Made by a program: the position numbers and the translations under genes. Positions 14,654 to 22,418 of a DNA stretch of 64,000 nucleotides are shown piece after piece. The first letter of the stretch is position 1, and every line of letters begins with the position of its first letter. The notes under the pieces were generated by a model. It was not told the origin of the DNA. It made no database searches and saw only the letters and a program-made list of their open reading frames with translations. Source of the stretch: Patescibacteria group bacterium (lineage in GTDB: Bacteria > Patescibacteriota > Microgenomatia > UBA8517); assembly GCA_035549555.1 (NCBI GenBank), contig DASZQR010000010.1:248001-312000 (forward strand), in the 5' to 3' direction.

Positions 14654-14724
14654 GCGGGTATGGTTTAATGGTAGAACGACAGATTTCCAATCTGTCTGTG
14701 GGAGTTCGATTCTCCCTACCCGCT
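14654..14724 (+). tRNA. tRNA-Gly(TCC)
   Basis: Acceptor GCGGGTA/TACCCGC, anticodon arm ACAGA-TTTCCAA-TCTGT (TCC), T-arm GGGAG-TTCGATT-CTCCC, discriminator T, no CCA. Its last base is the first base of the pyrD stop codon on the other strand. Confidence 0.93.
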
Positions 14725-15761
14725 CAAGAAGACAATTCACTATTAATACTTCCAGCAATCTGTGGTCCTTCATAAATCATTCCAGTAATTAATTGCACTA
14801 AATCAGCTCCTGCGTTTAATTTCATTTTGGCATCGTGCGCATCAAAAATCCCTCCAGTTCCAATAATAATTATTTTGTTGCCAAATTTTTTTCTTGTATG
14901 TTTTATTAATTTATTTGAATTTTCAAACGTTGGTTTGCCACTAAAATTCCCCTTTTTATTTTCAAAGCGTTTTATCTCTTTTTTATCAAAAGCTGGATTA
15001 TTGCGGTCTTTTACCAAATTAGAAAATATGAATCCCTGTATTCCATATTTTTTGGCAATAAAAACTAATTTGTCCGATTTTTTAATATCAATTTCATTTG
15101 GCATTTTTAAAAATATTGGCTGATTAACTTTCAAACTTTTTATTTTCTTAACCAAATTTTCAAACCTTTCAGGGTTGCTGCTAAAAGCATCAGTTGCTGG
15201 AATATTTGGGCAGCTAATATTTAATTCAAAATATTTTGCATAATTTTTGTCTTTAAATATTTCAAAGACTTTAATTATATTTTTAATATTTCCCTGCCGG
15301 TCTCCAATACTAATTCCAATAACATGTCCCTCAAGTTTTTTCTTATTCAATCTTTTGGCAATAGCTTTTGCTCCTTCTGATTTAAAACCTTTATTAACTA
15401 AAAGCGACTTTGACTTTGGCAGCCTTGCTAGTCTTGGTTTTTTATTTCCCTGATAAGAGTCATAAGTTACAGTACCAACAGTATTAAACCCAAACCCAAC
15501 ATTTTTCATAATTTGTGCCAAATGTCCATCATAATCAAAACCGGCCGAAAGCCCAATTGGATTATCAAATTTTATTCCCAATATTTCTTTCTCTAAATTC
15601 TTGTTTTTGTAACTAAAAAAATATTCGACTAGTTTTGGATAATTTTCCAAAAATTCCCCTGTTCTTGTCATCTGGTCATGGACAGTTTCTGCATCCATCA
15701 AAAAAGCTGCTGGCTTAAAAAAAGTTTTATAAAGAGAATTGATGACCTTGTATTTATTCAT
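14724..15761 (-). CDS. pyrD: Dihydroorotate dehydrogenase, class-2-like with class-1-type active-site Cys
   Basis: 345 residues. Oxidises dihydroorotate to orotate in pyrimidine synthesis using FMN. The N-terminal helical extension (ETVHDQM, FF..NL) and NPIGLSAGFDYDGHLAQIMKNVGFGFNTVGTVT, GNKKPRLARLPKSKSLLVNKGF follow the membrane-associated, quinone-dependent class 2 pattern. The catalytic-base position reads NISCPN (Cys184), whereas class 2 enzymes carry Ser there and class 1 enzymes Cys. FMN phosphate site: IIGTGGIFDAHDA. Its -10 box TATAAT (15774-15769) is 7 nt from the ATG. Confidence 0.92.
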   Translation of the reverse strand: MNKYKVINSLYKTFFKPAAFLMDAETVHDQMTRTGEFLENYPKLVEYFFSYKNKNLEKEILGIKFDNPIGLSAGFDYDGHLAQIMKNVGFGFNTVGTVTYDSYQGNKKPRLARLPKSKSLLVNKGFKSEGAKAIAKRLNKKKLEGHVIGISIGDRQGNIKNIIKVFEIFKDKNYAKYFELNISCPNIPATDAFSSNPERFENLVKKIKSLKVNQPIFLKMPNEIDIKKSDKLVFIAKKYGIQGFIFSNLVKDRNNPAFDKKEIKRFENKKGNFSGKPTFENSNKLIKHTRKKFGNKIIIIGTGGIFDAHDAKMKLNAGADLVQLITGMIYEGPQIAGSINSELSS

Positions 15762-15776
15762 TGCACAAATTATACT
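15748..15776. promoter_or_regulatory. Overlapping divergent promoters with leaderless starts on both sides
   Basis: Plus strand: TTGTAT (15748-15753), 17 nt, TATACT (15771-15776), then 6 nt to ATG 15783. Minus strand: TATAAT (15774-15769), then 7 nt to ATG 15761. The two -10 boxes overlap by 4 nt and only 21 bp separate the two start codons. Confidence 0.65.
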
Positions 15777-15782
15777 CTATTC

Positions 15783-16058
15783 ATGGCACAAAATGATGAT
15801 TATCAAAGCGACGATTTAACTCGAATTACCCATGACCCAAGCGAACTTGCAGACCCAAAAGAAAATTTAACACCAGATGAAGAAGCAGATAATGATATAG
15901 AAGGTGTAACAAACGAAGAAAAGTTGCATGAAGAGGCTTTTGGTGACGACGATGAACAAACTCCTATTGGAGATGAAATAACCAAAGACGATGTCGCTCA
16001 CGAACAAGGAATTAAACCAGGTGAAGAAAACAAAAAGAAATCAGATACTTCACTTTAA
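15783..16058 (+). CDS. Small highly acidic protein
   Basis: 91 residues, about one third Asp plus Glu, low complexity and probably unfolded (DDYQSDDLTRITHDPSELADPKENL...). The start is fixed by the promoter, whose -10 box ends 6 nt before the ATG. It overlaps the convergent obg gene by 9 bp. No family recognised. Confidence 0.55.
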   Translation: MAQNDDYQSDDLTRITHDPSELADPKENLTPDEEADNDIEGVTNEEKLHEEAFGDDDEQTPIGDEITKDDVAHEQGIKPGEENKKKSDTSL

Positions 16059-16997
16059 AATTTTTTTCAATTTTTCAATACTTTCAAAGTCATGAATAGA
16101 AATAGGCATTACTTTTTTATTAAGAAGCTTCATTCTATTTATTAATTCTTTTAAGGTTTTTTTGTCTTCAACCATGTCTGATTTGGTTAATAAAATTATC
16201 TCTTTTTTATTTAACAATTCGCTGTTATATGCTTTTAATTCTCCTCTAACTGTTTCGTAATCCTTTTCAGGGTTGGGAGAATCTGAAGCAATACAATGCA
16301 AAAGCACATCAACCTTTTCAATGTGTTTTAAAAATTTTATCCCCAGCCCTTTTCCGTTCGATGCTCCTTCAATAAGACCTGGAATATCGGCTAAATATTT
16401 ACCGTTATATACTCCAATATTCGGAGTCAAAGTAGTAAAGGCATAATTTGCAGTTTTTGCTTTTGAATTAGTTAATTCATTAAGTAAACTTGTTTTTCCA
16501 GCATTTGGAAGCCCAATAAAGCCATAATCTGCAATTAAACGTAGCGACAATATCAAATCTTTTTTATCTCCAGCAAATCCTGATTGCGCATACATTGGAG
16601 TAATATTTTTTGGCCCTCTAAATTCCCAGTTTCCTTTCCCGCCAAGTCCTCCCCTGCAAACAAGTTCCCTCTGGTCGATTTGTTTTAACTCCAAAATTGT
16701 TAATCCAGATTTTTTATCAATCAGGCTGGTACCAACAGGCAATAAAACTTCTAAATCTTTTCCATCTTTTCCACTTGTTTTATTTCGTCCGCCTGGTTGC
16801 CCATTTTCTGCCGCAGCAAAATTTTCAGAATTAAATTGGTTGAGTAATGTTATATCTGAAGTTGCCCGAACAAACAAATCTCCTCCCCGGCCTCCATTTC
16901 CCCCGTCAGGTCCGCTTCTTGCCATTTTTCCAAATGAAACAATCCCGCGCCCTCCATGTCCACCTTTAAAAACAACTTCAATAATATCTACTAACAT
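16050..16997 (-). CDS. obgE: Obg family GTPase
   Basis: 315 residues. The glycine-rich Obg domain (FKGGHGGRGIVSFG, GPDGGNGGRGGDLFVRA, GGLGGKGNWEF) fills residues 1-155; the GTPase domain follows with G1 GLPNAGKTSLL, G2 YAFTTLTP, G3 DIPGLIEGA and G4 TKSD. Obg proteins assist 50S subunit assembly and couple it to the (p)ppGpp/GTP state. The C-terminal OCT domain of many Obg proteins is absent. It converges with the acidic protein gene. Confidence 0.95.
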   Translation of the reverse strand: MLVDIIEVVFKGGHGGRGIVSFGKMARSGPDGGNGGRGGDLFVRATSDITLLNQFNSENFAAAENGQPGGRNKTSGKDGKDLEVLLPVGTSLIDKKSGLTILELKQIDQRELVCRGGLGGKGNWEFRGPKNITPMYAQSGFAGDKKDLILSLRLIADYGFIGLPNAGKTSLLNELTNSKAKTANYAFTTLTPNIGVYNGKYLADIPGLIEGASNGKGLGIKFLKHIEKVDVLLHCIASDSPNPEKDYETVRGELKAYNSELLNKKEIILLTKSDMVEDKKTLKELINRMKLLNKKVMPISIHDFESIEKLKKILK

Positions 16998-16999
16998 AT

Positions 17000-17120
17000 T
17001 GGGGTTCTTAACGATCTTCAGTTAGAACAAATTATAAGTGAAATGAGTAAATTGTTCAAAGTGTTCGGACAGAAGAGCTATGCTTTTGCTTGATTTCATA
17101 ATAGGCTATAATACACGCAG
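17000..17120 (+). promoter_or_regulatory. Promoter region of the hydrolase gene
   Basis: TATAAT at 17107-17112 ends 8 nt before the ATG at 17121, so the mRNA is probably leaderless. Nothing else in the 120 bp looks functional, apart from AGCTATGCTT near 17077, the reverse complement of the core of the AAGC-AYA-GCTT hairpins found elsewhere. Confidence 0.5.
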
Positions 17121-17996
17121 ATGAAAATATCTAGTCCCTCACTGGTGCAAGTTGCCACTTCAGATAATATTTATCTTCAAGGTTATTTTGTTTCGGGAAA
17201 AGGTAGTAAAGCCATACTACATATTCATGGTTTTGAGGGAAACTTTTATGAAAATAAATTCGTGCAACTTCTAGCAGAGAGATCAAAAGCCGAAAATCTA
17301 TCTTTTCTTACAGTAAATACAAGAGGTAGTGAGAAAATAAAAGACTTTAATACTACTGATGAGAAGATAACGACAATCGGAGCAAGATATGAACTTATTG
17401 AAGATTGCCATATAGATATTGGTGCTTGGGTAAGATTTCTCTTAGAAAAAGGTTACAAAGACATAATTCTATCAGGTCATTCACTGGGAACCTATAAGGT
17501 TGTTAGATATTTGCTTACGGGAAGAAACAAAGATTCAATTAAAAAACTTATACTGCTAGCACCTTTTGACAAAAAAGCTGGATTAGAAATTTACACGAAG
17601 AAGCCTCTTGAAGAAACTCTTAAAAGCGCACAAAAAATGGTTGACAGTGGAAGAGGTGAAGAAATGGTTACCGATGAATTTGACAGTATAGTTCTTTCAT
17701 ATAAAACTTATGTCAGCTGGTACAGTCAAGATGAGTTTGGTAGAATGTTTGAGTTCTCAAACAAAAATTATGATTTCCCGGTATTAAAAAAGATAAATGT
17801 ACCCACAAAAATTATTGTCGGATCCAAAGACGAATATTTTTACCCAACAAACCCCGAGCACCCAAAAGAAGCAATGGATATTCTTTTAAAAAATATCCCA
17901 AATTCAACTGGAAAGATAATCGACGGCGCTGTTCATTCTTTTGCACCACATCAAGACATTATGGTTGATGAGGCGATTGAGTTTATTAAAAAATGA
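17121..17996 (+). CDS. Alpha/beta hydrolase
   Basis: 291 residues. Alpha/beta-hydrolase fold with oxyanion-side AILHIHGFEGNFYEN, nucleophile elbow SGHSLGTY (Ser121), Asp in VGSKDEYFYP and His in GAVHSFAPH. The DUF1749/UCP-type layout suits a serine esterase or lipase-like enzyme; the substrate is unknown. It is coupled to the following dehydrogenase (ATGA overlap). Confidence 0.82.
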   Translation: MKISSPSLVQVATSDNIYLQGYFVSGKGSKAILHIHGFEGNFYENKFVQLLAERSKAENLSFLTVNTRGSEKIKDFNTTDEKITTIGARYELIEDCHIDIGAWVRFLLEKGYKDIILSGHSLGTYKVVRYLLTGRNKDSIKKLILLAPFDKKAGLEIYTKKPLEETLKSAQKMVDSGRGEEMVTDEFDSIVLSYKTYVSWYSQDEFGRMFEFSNKNYDFPVLKKINVPTKIIVGSKDEYFYPTNPEHPKEAMDILLKNIPNSTGKIIDGAVHSFAPHQDIMVDEAIEFIKK

Positions 17997-19000
17997 AAAT
18001 AAAAACGAGTGAGTTGAAGCAAAAAGTAAGTAAATATCTTGAACTTGTAGGTATGCCTTCGCATGATATTGAAACCTTCACTGGTTTAATTGTTGAACAA
18101 GAAATAATCGGTAATCAATTTAGCCCGATTGGAGAATTACCGGGCAAGCATGCAAGGCTTATAGATAACATCAGAGTGGACAAAGAAGAAATCGTTGTAG
18201 ACAAACCTTCGTTGAAACTTATTAAGGGAAATGGTAGACTTGCGCCTCTAATCACAGCTGGTTATATAGATGAAATTGTAAAGTCAGCGAAAAAGCAAGG
18301 GATTTATGCTTTTGGAATTTACGACAGCACTTATAATGACTTCTTTGATGTCTTTTGCCGTAAAATTGCGGCACAAGATTGTATAGCAATAATTGCAGAA
18401 AATGGTGGGCCGCAGGGTGTTGTCCCGCATGGCGGTAAAAAAGACATATTTGGTACAAACCCTATTGCTTATGGAATTCCAACAAATAGTTTCCCAATAA
18501 TCTTTGATGCAGCAACAGCTATGTATGCTTGGGGTAGAATTAGACAGGCAAAAGAAAATGGTGAAAAACTCCCTGATAATGCATATTTAACCAAAGAAGG
18601 TGTAATTACTACGGATCCAAATGATGCAGTTGCAATACTTCCCTTTGGTGGATACAAAGGTTATGCGATTAACCTTCTGTTAGAAGTTTTAAGCGGAGCA
18701 CTTGTCAGAGGCAAAAGCGGATTAGATCAACCATCGGACTCACAAAAATATATTGGAACACTTATTATAGTTATTGATCCAGCTTCGTTTGGCGACATCA
18801 AAGATTTCAAAGCTTCAACAACAAAATTAGCAAATGATATTTTAGCTATTCCACCAATGAATCCAAATGAACCAGTTAGAGTTCCAGGGCAAAGAGGTTC
18901 AGTCTATCTTGAAGAGGCACAAAAAACTGGCGTGGTTGAAATAAAAGACAGAGATTGGGAAAAGTTTTCTTCAGCCTTAGAAAAACTACAAAACAATTAA
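17993..19000 (+). CDS. Ldh2-family (malate/lactate/ureidoglycolate-type) dehydrogenase
   Basis: 335 residues. NAD(P)-dependent 2-hydroxyacid oxidation. The Ldh2 fold signatures are visible: GNGRLAPLITAGYIDEIVKSAKKQGIYAFGI, GGKKDIFGTNPIAYGIPT (Rossmann-free NAD site), FDAATAMYAWGRIRQAKENG, LPFGGYKGYAINLLLEVLSGAL and the C-terminal PVRVPGQRG. The usual catalytic His/Asp region should lie in GIYDSTYNDFF, where the family has H-N-S-x-H; here the His residues are missing, so activity may be altered. It pairs with the hydrolase. Confidence 0.82.
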   Translation: MKIKTSELKQKVSKYLELVGMPSHDIETFTGLIVEQEIIGNQFSPIGELPGKHARLIDNIRVDKEEIVVDKPSLKLIKGNGRLAPLITAGYIDEIVKSAKKQGIYAFGIYDSTYNDFFDVFCRKIAAQDCIAIIAENGGPQGVVPHGGKKDIFGTNPIAYGIPTNSFPIIFDAATAMYAWGRIRQAKENGEKLPDNAYLTKEGVITTDPNDAVAILPFGGYKGYAINLLLEVLSGALVRGKSGLDQPSDSQKYIGTLIIVIDPASFGDIKDFKASTTKLANDILAIPPMNPNEPVRVPGQRGSVYLEEAQKTGVVEIKDRDWEKFSSALEKLQNN

Positions 19001-19054
19001 CATTAACTTAATTAAGATCAAAATAATCGTTTATCGCAGCTTTCATTGTGTTTT

Positions 19055-19774
19055 TTAGTGCTTGTATTTGCTAAGTCGACCATTTTTGTCTCTTTCAATC
19101 GTATCTTTACTTTCTTTAACGAATTTTTTTCTTTCACTAGAAATTTCTTGCTCTGTAAGTTTAATTCGTTCAGTAGGACCCAAGCGACCAAAAAAGTCTG
19201 GTTTATCGACAGCCATAAACTTTCTGACATAAGCGCCAATAGTATAAGATTCTTCCAGCAAATCTTCTAAATGACTCGTTATTTCTCGCGATCTTCTTGT
19301 AAGTTCTTTGCGATTTAAATCAATATCCGCCAGCGGAACTTTGCCGCTAAGAGCTACATTAAAAAGTCTTTCGTTTGATTTATTCCACGCAGACAGGTCG
19401 TGGTTAACTTTGTCGACAAGAGCTTCGTAATCTTGATATGTGTTTACCAATTCGAGATTGTGGAAATCAATCATATAGTCTGGGCTTTCCAACGGATCTA
19501 GTACATTTTCACTAAACGCGTCTTTTTCGAAAGTTTTAATCGCGCCTTCCAGCAAAAAAACATTTCCAGTAATTTCGTTCAAATGTCTATTTACAAGTCG
19601 TTCAGTTTTTACCAAAGCATTATGGTGTGTAATCCATTTTTCCCTTTTTTTAGTGTAGTTATAGGCAATCAATCCAAAAATAAAAGCCGTAAATGATCCG
19701 ATTGCTGCCCCAACTGCTGCATTGTTCGATAAACCGACTGATGGCAAAACTTGGTGGCTGTGGGTTAAATACAT
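19055..19774 (-). CDS. Membrane-anchored protein with cytoplasmic helical domain
   Basis: 239 residues. One transmembrane segment at about 16-42 (NNAAVGAAIGSFTAFIFGLIAYNY) followed by a basic patch TKKREKW and a long helical, coiled-coil-like region of about 180 residues. No enzyme motif. Codons at its 5' end contain GGTGGCTG (19752-19759), the only stretch near the second element that resembles the acceptor end of tRNA-His; see rejected items. Function unknown. Confidence 0.55.
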   Translation of the reverse strand: MYLTHSHQVLPSVGLSNNAAVGAAIGSFTAFIFGLIAYNYTKKREKWITHHNALVKTERLVNRHLNEITGNVFLLEGAIKTFEKDAFSENVLDPLESPDYMIDFHNLELVNTYQDYEALVDKVNHDLSAWNKSNERLFNVALSGKVPLADIDLNRKELTRRSREITSHLEDLLEESYTIGAYVRKFMAVDKPDFFGRLGPTERIKLTEQEISSERKKFVKESKDTIERDKNGRLSKYKH

Positions 19775-19822
19775 ACAACAGTATACAATTCTATGCTAAC
19801 AAAAAATAGAATACAATTAGGC

Positions 19823-20194
19823 ATGGAACAGACTTCGAAACAAGTCAAAATTATAAATTACAACCGTAACCCGAAGGGAATTGGTGGACTAGGCGAACAC
19901 CCTGAAAATATAACCCACAACGGCAGACCAAAAAATTATCAGTCTTTCACATATTGGCTTAACTACTTCAAATCTCTGACTGTTAGTGAATTTATGGCTT
20001 GGAAAGAAAACGACCCGGATAAGCGTTGTGTTGCAGCTGACTTAGCATATCTGGCCATAATTAAAGCAAGAAATGATCTTGACGCCTTCAAATTTGTTGC
20101 TGACAAAACTGAAGGTAAAGCAAATTTTGCTAGTGTTGAGCCTGAAAAAATTATTACAGGGATAAAAGTGGAAATAGTTGATAATACAAACTGA
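19823..20194 (+). CDS. DUF5681-family protein (paralogue of the one at 1406)
   Basis: 123 residues (MEQTSKQVKIINYNRNPKG...). Same architecture as the first copy: Gly/Arg-rich N-terminus with HPENITHNGRPKN, then YWLNYFKSLTVSEFMAW, ADLAYLAIIKARNDLDAFKFVADKTEGK and a C-terminal IKVEIVDN. ATG 19823 is preferred over ATG 19793 because only the former aligns with the start of the paralogue. Probably DNA-binding; in phages such proteins act with the terminase. Confidence 0.72.
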   Translation: MEQTSKQVKIINYNRNPKGIGGLGEHPENITHNGRPKNYQSFTYWLNYFKSLTVSEFMAWKENDPDKRCVAADLAYLAIIKARNDLDAFKFVADKTEGKANFASVEPEKIITGIKVEIVDNTN

Positions 20195-20205
20195 AAGTTA
20201 ATATA

Positions 20206-20415
20206 TTACAACTCAAACAAACTGCTTAGTTTTACTTGTAATGCATTTGATATTTTCCAGATTGTTTTTAACATCGGGCTTCTGTTACCCATTTCAATTT
20301 CGTTAATTGTAGTTAGATCAAGGCCAGACTTTTGAGCGAGTTCAAGTTGTGACATATTCTTTTGTTCACGAAGTTTTCTAACTTTACTTCCAAATCTCTC
20401 TGTAATCGTAGCCAT
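20206..20415 (-). CDS. XRE-family helix-turn-helix repressor
   Basis: 69 residues; a minimal HTH_3 domain with VRKLREQKNMSQLELAQKSGLDLTTINEIEMGNRSPML...IWKISNALQVKLSSLF, i.e. helices 1-5 of a Cro/C1 fold without a second domain. Transcribed toward the DUF5681 gene from the middle of the element, like a lysogeny-type repressor. It ends 12 nt from the DUF5681 stop. Confidence 0.85.
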   Translation of the reverse strand: MATITERFGSKVRKLREQKNMSQLELAQKSGLDLTTINEIEMGNRSPMLKTIWKISNALQVKLSSLFEL

Positions 20416-20516
20416 AAGCTATAAGTTGAATAAGTTTGGCATCTGTGCCATAATTTGTATGTGGCGAGAATGCCAAATATCAGGCACAAAACAAGCATGA
20501 AAAGAGGTGATGTAAA

Positions 20517-20960
20517 TTGAAGAAGAAATTAGGGATCGGATGTCTGGGAGTTATTGTAATTTTAGTTGTACTTGGAGTTATTGGGGCTGCCGGAAGTAGC
20601 AAAAACAGTAAGGTAACTACAAGCAATAATAATGCTCTGATACAGCCTACAAGCACACCAGAAGCGATTACAGCAAGCCAAATAGCAGATGATTTTGATA
20701 CTAACCAAGTTGCCGCAAAAGATAAATGGAATAATAAAGTAGTTCAATTCAGCGCTCAAATCTCAAATATAACAGATAGCGGAATTTCATTTTACAATGT
20801 AGCAACTAAACAGTATTCAATGACTCAAATAAACTGCAATATAACAGACAAAAGTGAGCTTATCCCTCTTAAAAACGGCCAGACAGTTACAGTAAAAGGT
20901 ACAGTTGGAGGGCAAACCATTGGAGTTATTAAGATAGATAGTTGTGAAGTAGTTCAGTAA
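20517..20960 (+). CDS. Membrane-anchored OB-fold (tRNA_anti-like) protein
   Basis: 147 residues. An N-terminal hydrophobic segment (LGIGCLGVIVILVVLGVIGAAG, 5-26) is a membrane anchor or uncleaved signal; after a Ser/Thr linker comes a small beta-barrel, ASQIADDFDTNQVAAKDKWNNKVVQFSAQISNI...GQTVTVKGTVGG, typical of tRNA_anti-like OB folds in secreted bacterial proteins. The start is TTG at 20517 with AGAGGTGA 8 nt upstream. A clear terminator follows the gene. Role in the element unknown. Confidence 0.7.
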   Translation: MKKKLGIGCLGVIVILVVLGVIGAAGSSKNSKVTTSNNNALIQPTSTPEAITASQIADDFDTNQVAAKDKWNNKVVQFSAQISNITDSGISFYNVATKQYSMTQINCNITDKSELIPLKNGQTVTVKGTVGGQTIGVIKIDSCEVVQ

Positions 20961-20978
20961 ATGTTTATTTAACAGAAG

Positions 20979-21002
20979 GCGGATCAATATGATCCGCTTT
21001 TT
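20979..21002 (+). terminator. Intrinsic terminator after the OB-fold gene
   Basis: GCGGATCA-ATA-TGATCCGC (20979-20997), an 8-bp perfect hairpin, followed by five T (20998-21002). Confidence 0.88.
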
Positions 21003-21041
21003 GTGTTAATAAGTGTAAAATACAAGCAAATAAATATAAAT

Positions 21042-21434
21042 ATGGAAATTCCCTTATGGAAATCTAATGAATTATTTGGCTATATGCAAATTAAGCGTAC
21101 CAATCTACGAAACTGGAAATTGGAAATTTCAGAAAATAACAAGGGGCTGCTTATTTACAAAAATAAAGTAGTACACACCTTCCCAAATACGTGGTCAGAA
21201 AAATTTGCTATTTTTCATTACCTCTTCGAAAATAGTTTAGCCCATTGGCCGTATAAAGAACTTTACGAGCATTCATTTGGTAGAAAATACCCCAGACAAG
21301 GTAAACGAAAGGTGATAAATCAGTCTATGCGAAGAAATGTTTATTATTTAAAAAAGAGTTTACAAAATCTTCCCATAACAATAAAAATAATAAACAGGGG
21401 CGCATCAATGACAATTCAAGACAAGTGGAAATGA
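21042..21434 (+). CDS. Winged-helix-like protein of the second element
   Basis: 130 residues (MEIPLWKSNELFGYMQIKRTN...). The C-terminal half, LYEHSFGRKYPRQGKRKVINQSMRRNVYYLKKSLQNLPITIKIINRGASMTI, has the order of a response-regulator-type winged helix (helix, basic recognition helix, wing hairpin). The N-terminal half is unassigned. It may be the counterpart of the C-terminal part of the 280-aa protein at 1810. Confidence 0.5.
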   Translation: MEIPLWKSNELFGYMQIKRTNLRNWKLEISENNKGLLIYKNKVVHTFPNTWSEKFAIFHYLFENSLAHWPYKELYEHSFGRKYPRQGKRKVINQSMRRNVYYLKKSLQNLPITIKIINRGASMTIQDKWK

Positions 21435-21511
21435 AACTGTCCCCATTTATCCCTACTTTTCACTAGTTCACCTCACTAGAACAAGTAAAAAACTCAATTT
21501 AGTATTGAGTT

Positions 21512-21775
21512 ATGAATGAGAATAAAAATTTCAAAAGTGCCAATTTTTATTTATCTTGTTTTTTGATTGCAAAAGACTTGGAGCTTTTGGACATTGAAAA
21601 AAACAATACACGAAATCGTCGTTCGCAATTTGTTTTTTCTGATACAGCAAAACTTCGTAAGTTGGTTCGAAATTTCAATTTTTCAAAAAATCAAAACTCT
21701 GAAGTACTCGTAGATGCTCGAGTTCTTATTTCGGCAATCAAGACACTAAAAGACAAATTATATCAAGAATCTTAG
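21512..21775 (+). CDS. DUF5659-family protein
   Basis: 87 residues. Clear DUF5659 pattern: NFYLSCFLIAKDLELLDIEKNN....QFVFSDTAKLRKLVRNF...VLVDARVLISAIKTLKDKLY. The homologue at 2767 lies in the first element. Small, mixed alpha/beta, function unknown. It precedes the HTH_36 gene by 8 bp and is probably in the same operon. Confidence 0.7.
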   Translation: MNENKNFKSANFYLSCFLIAKDLELLDIEKNNTRNRRSQFVFSDTAKLRKLVRNFNFSKNQNSEVLVDARVLISAIKTLKDKLYQES

Positions 21776-21783
21776 CTATAAAA

Positions 21784-22263
21784 ATGAGTATATATTCTAA
21801 GCCAAAAAGCGATTTCACTCTAATACCAAATTGGGTAATAAGAAATAGAAAAATACCTGATTGCGTATTTCGAGTTTATGTTGACATAAAGTCTTATGCA
21901 TATGGTCACCACAAAGCGTTCCCTTCGCAACAAAGGTTGGCCAACGATTTAGGTAAAAGAAGAGAAACTATAAATCACCATACCACATGGTTAGAAAAAC
22001 ATAAATTTATACTCAAGCGAAGAAGAGGCTATTCTCAAACAAATATTTACGACTTTTGTGATGAAACTATCACATTTAGCAAAGATAAAGGTGATAAAAA
22101 TATCATAAGAACTGTTACAAATTCGTTATATCAGTTGTTAGAAACTTCTAATAGTAAGAATACAAATAAGAATACAAAGAATAATGAAGGTTTGGAACTT
22201 TTAAGAAAGAGAGTAAACGACCTTAATCTAAGAAGTTTGTCTACGAGTGGAGGTCGCATATGA
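21784..22263 (+). CDS. HTH_36 replication-initiator-like protein
   Basis: 159 residues. VFRVYVDIKSYAYGHHKAFPSQQRLANDLGKRRETINHHTTWLEKHKFILKRRRG is an HTH_36 winged helix of the kind found at the N-terminus of plasmid and phage replication proteins. The remainder is a low-complexity Asn/Lys region and a short basic tail without a catalytic domain. Its stop overlaps the ATG of the 52-aa protein (ATGA). Confidence 0.72.
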   Translation: MSIYSKPKSDFTLIPNWVIRNRKIPDCVFRVYVDIKSYAYGHHKAFPSQQRLANDLGKRRETINHHTTWLEKHKFILKRRRGYSQTNIYDFCDETITFSKDKGDKNIIRTVTNSLYQLLETSNSKNTNKNTKNNEGLELLRKRVNDLNLRSLSTSGGRI

Positions 22264-22418
22264 CAATAGCCAGCGCTAAAAAGTTTTTAGGTGAACTTGC
22301 AAAAAATATGCCTGATGAAGAAATTCAATCACTTATTAACACTTTTAATGGCATTATTGAGGTTGGATTGCGTCATTTTGAAAGAAAGTATAAGGTAAAG
22401 AAGTATAAACAATTATGA
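22260..22418 (+). CDS. 52-aa protein between HTH_36 and recombinase genes
   Basis: MTIASAKKFLGELAKNMPDEEIQSLIN... to YKQL. ATGA overlaps on both sides (22260-22263 and 22415-22418) give a fully coupled three-gene unit. The sequence is a helical hairpin with a strongly basic tail (HFERKYKVKKYK). The position suggests an accessory factor of the recombinase, for example a directionality factor; this is inference. Confidence 0.6.
   Translation: MTIASAKKFLGELAKNMPDEEIQSLINTFNGIIEVGLRHFERKYKVKKYKQL

Noticed and set aside
19752-19759. GGTGGCTG near the left end of the second element as the left att copy of tRNA-His
   Set aside because: Only 8 nt match the acceptor end and it lies inside the 5' coding part of the 19055-19774 gene; a match of this size is expected by chance.
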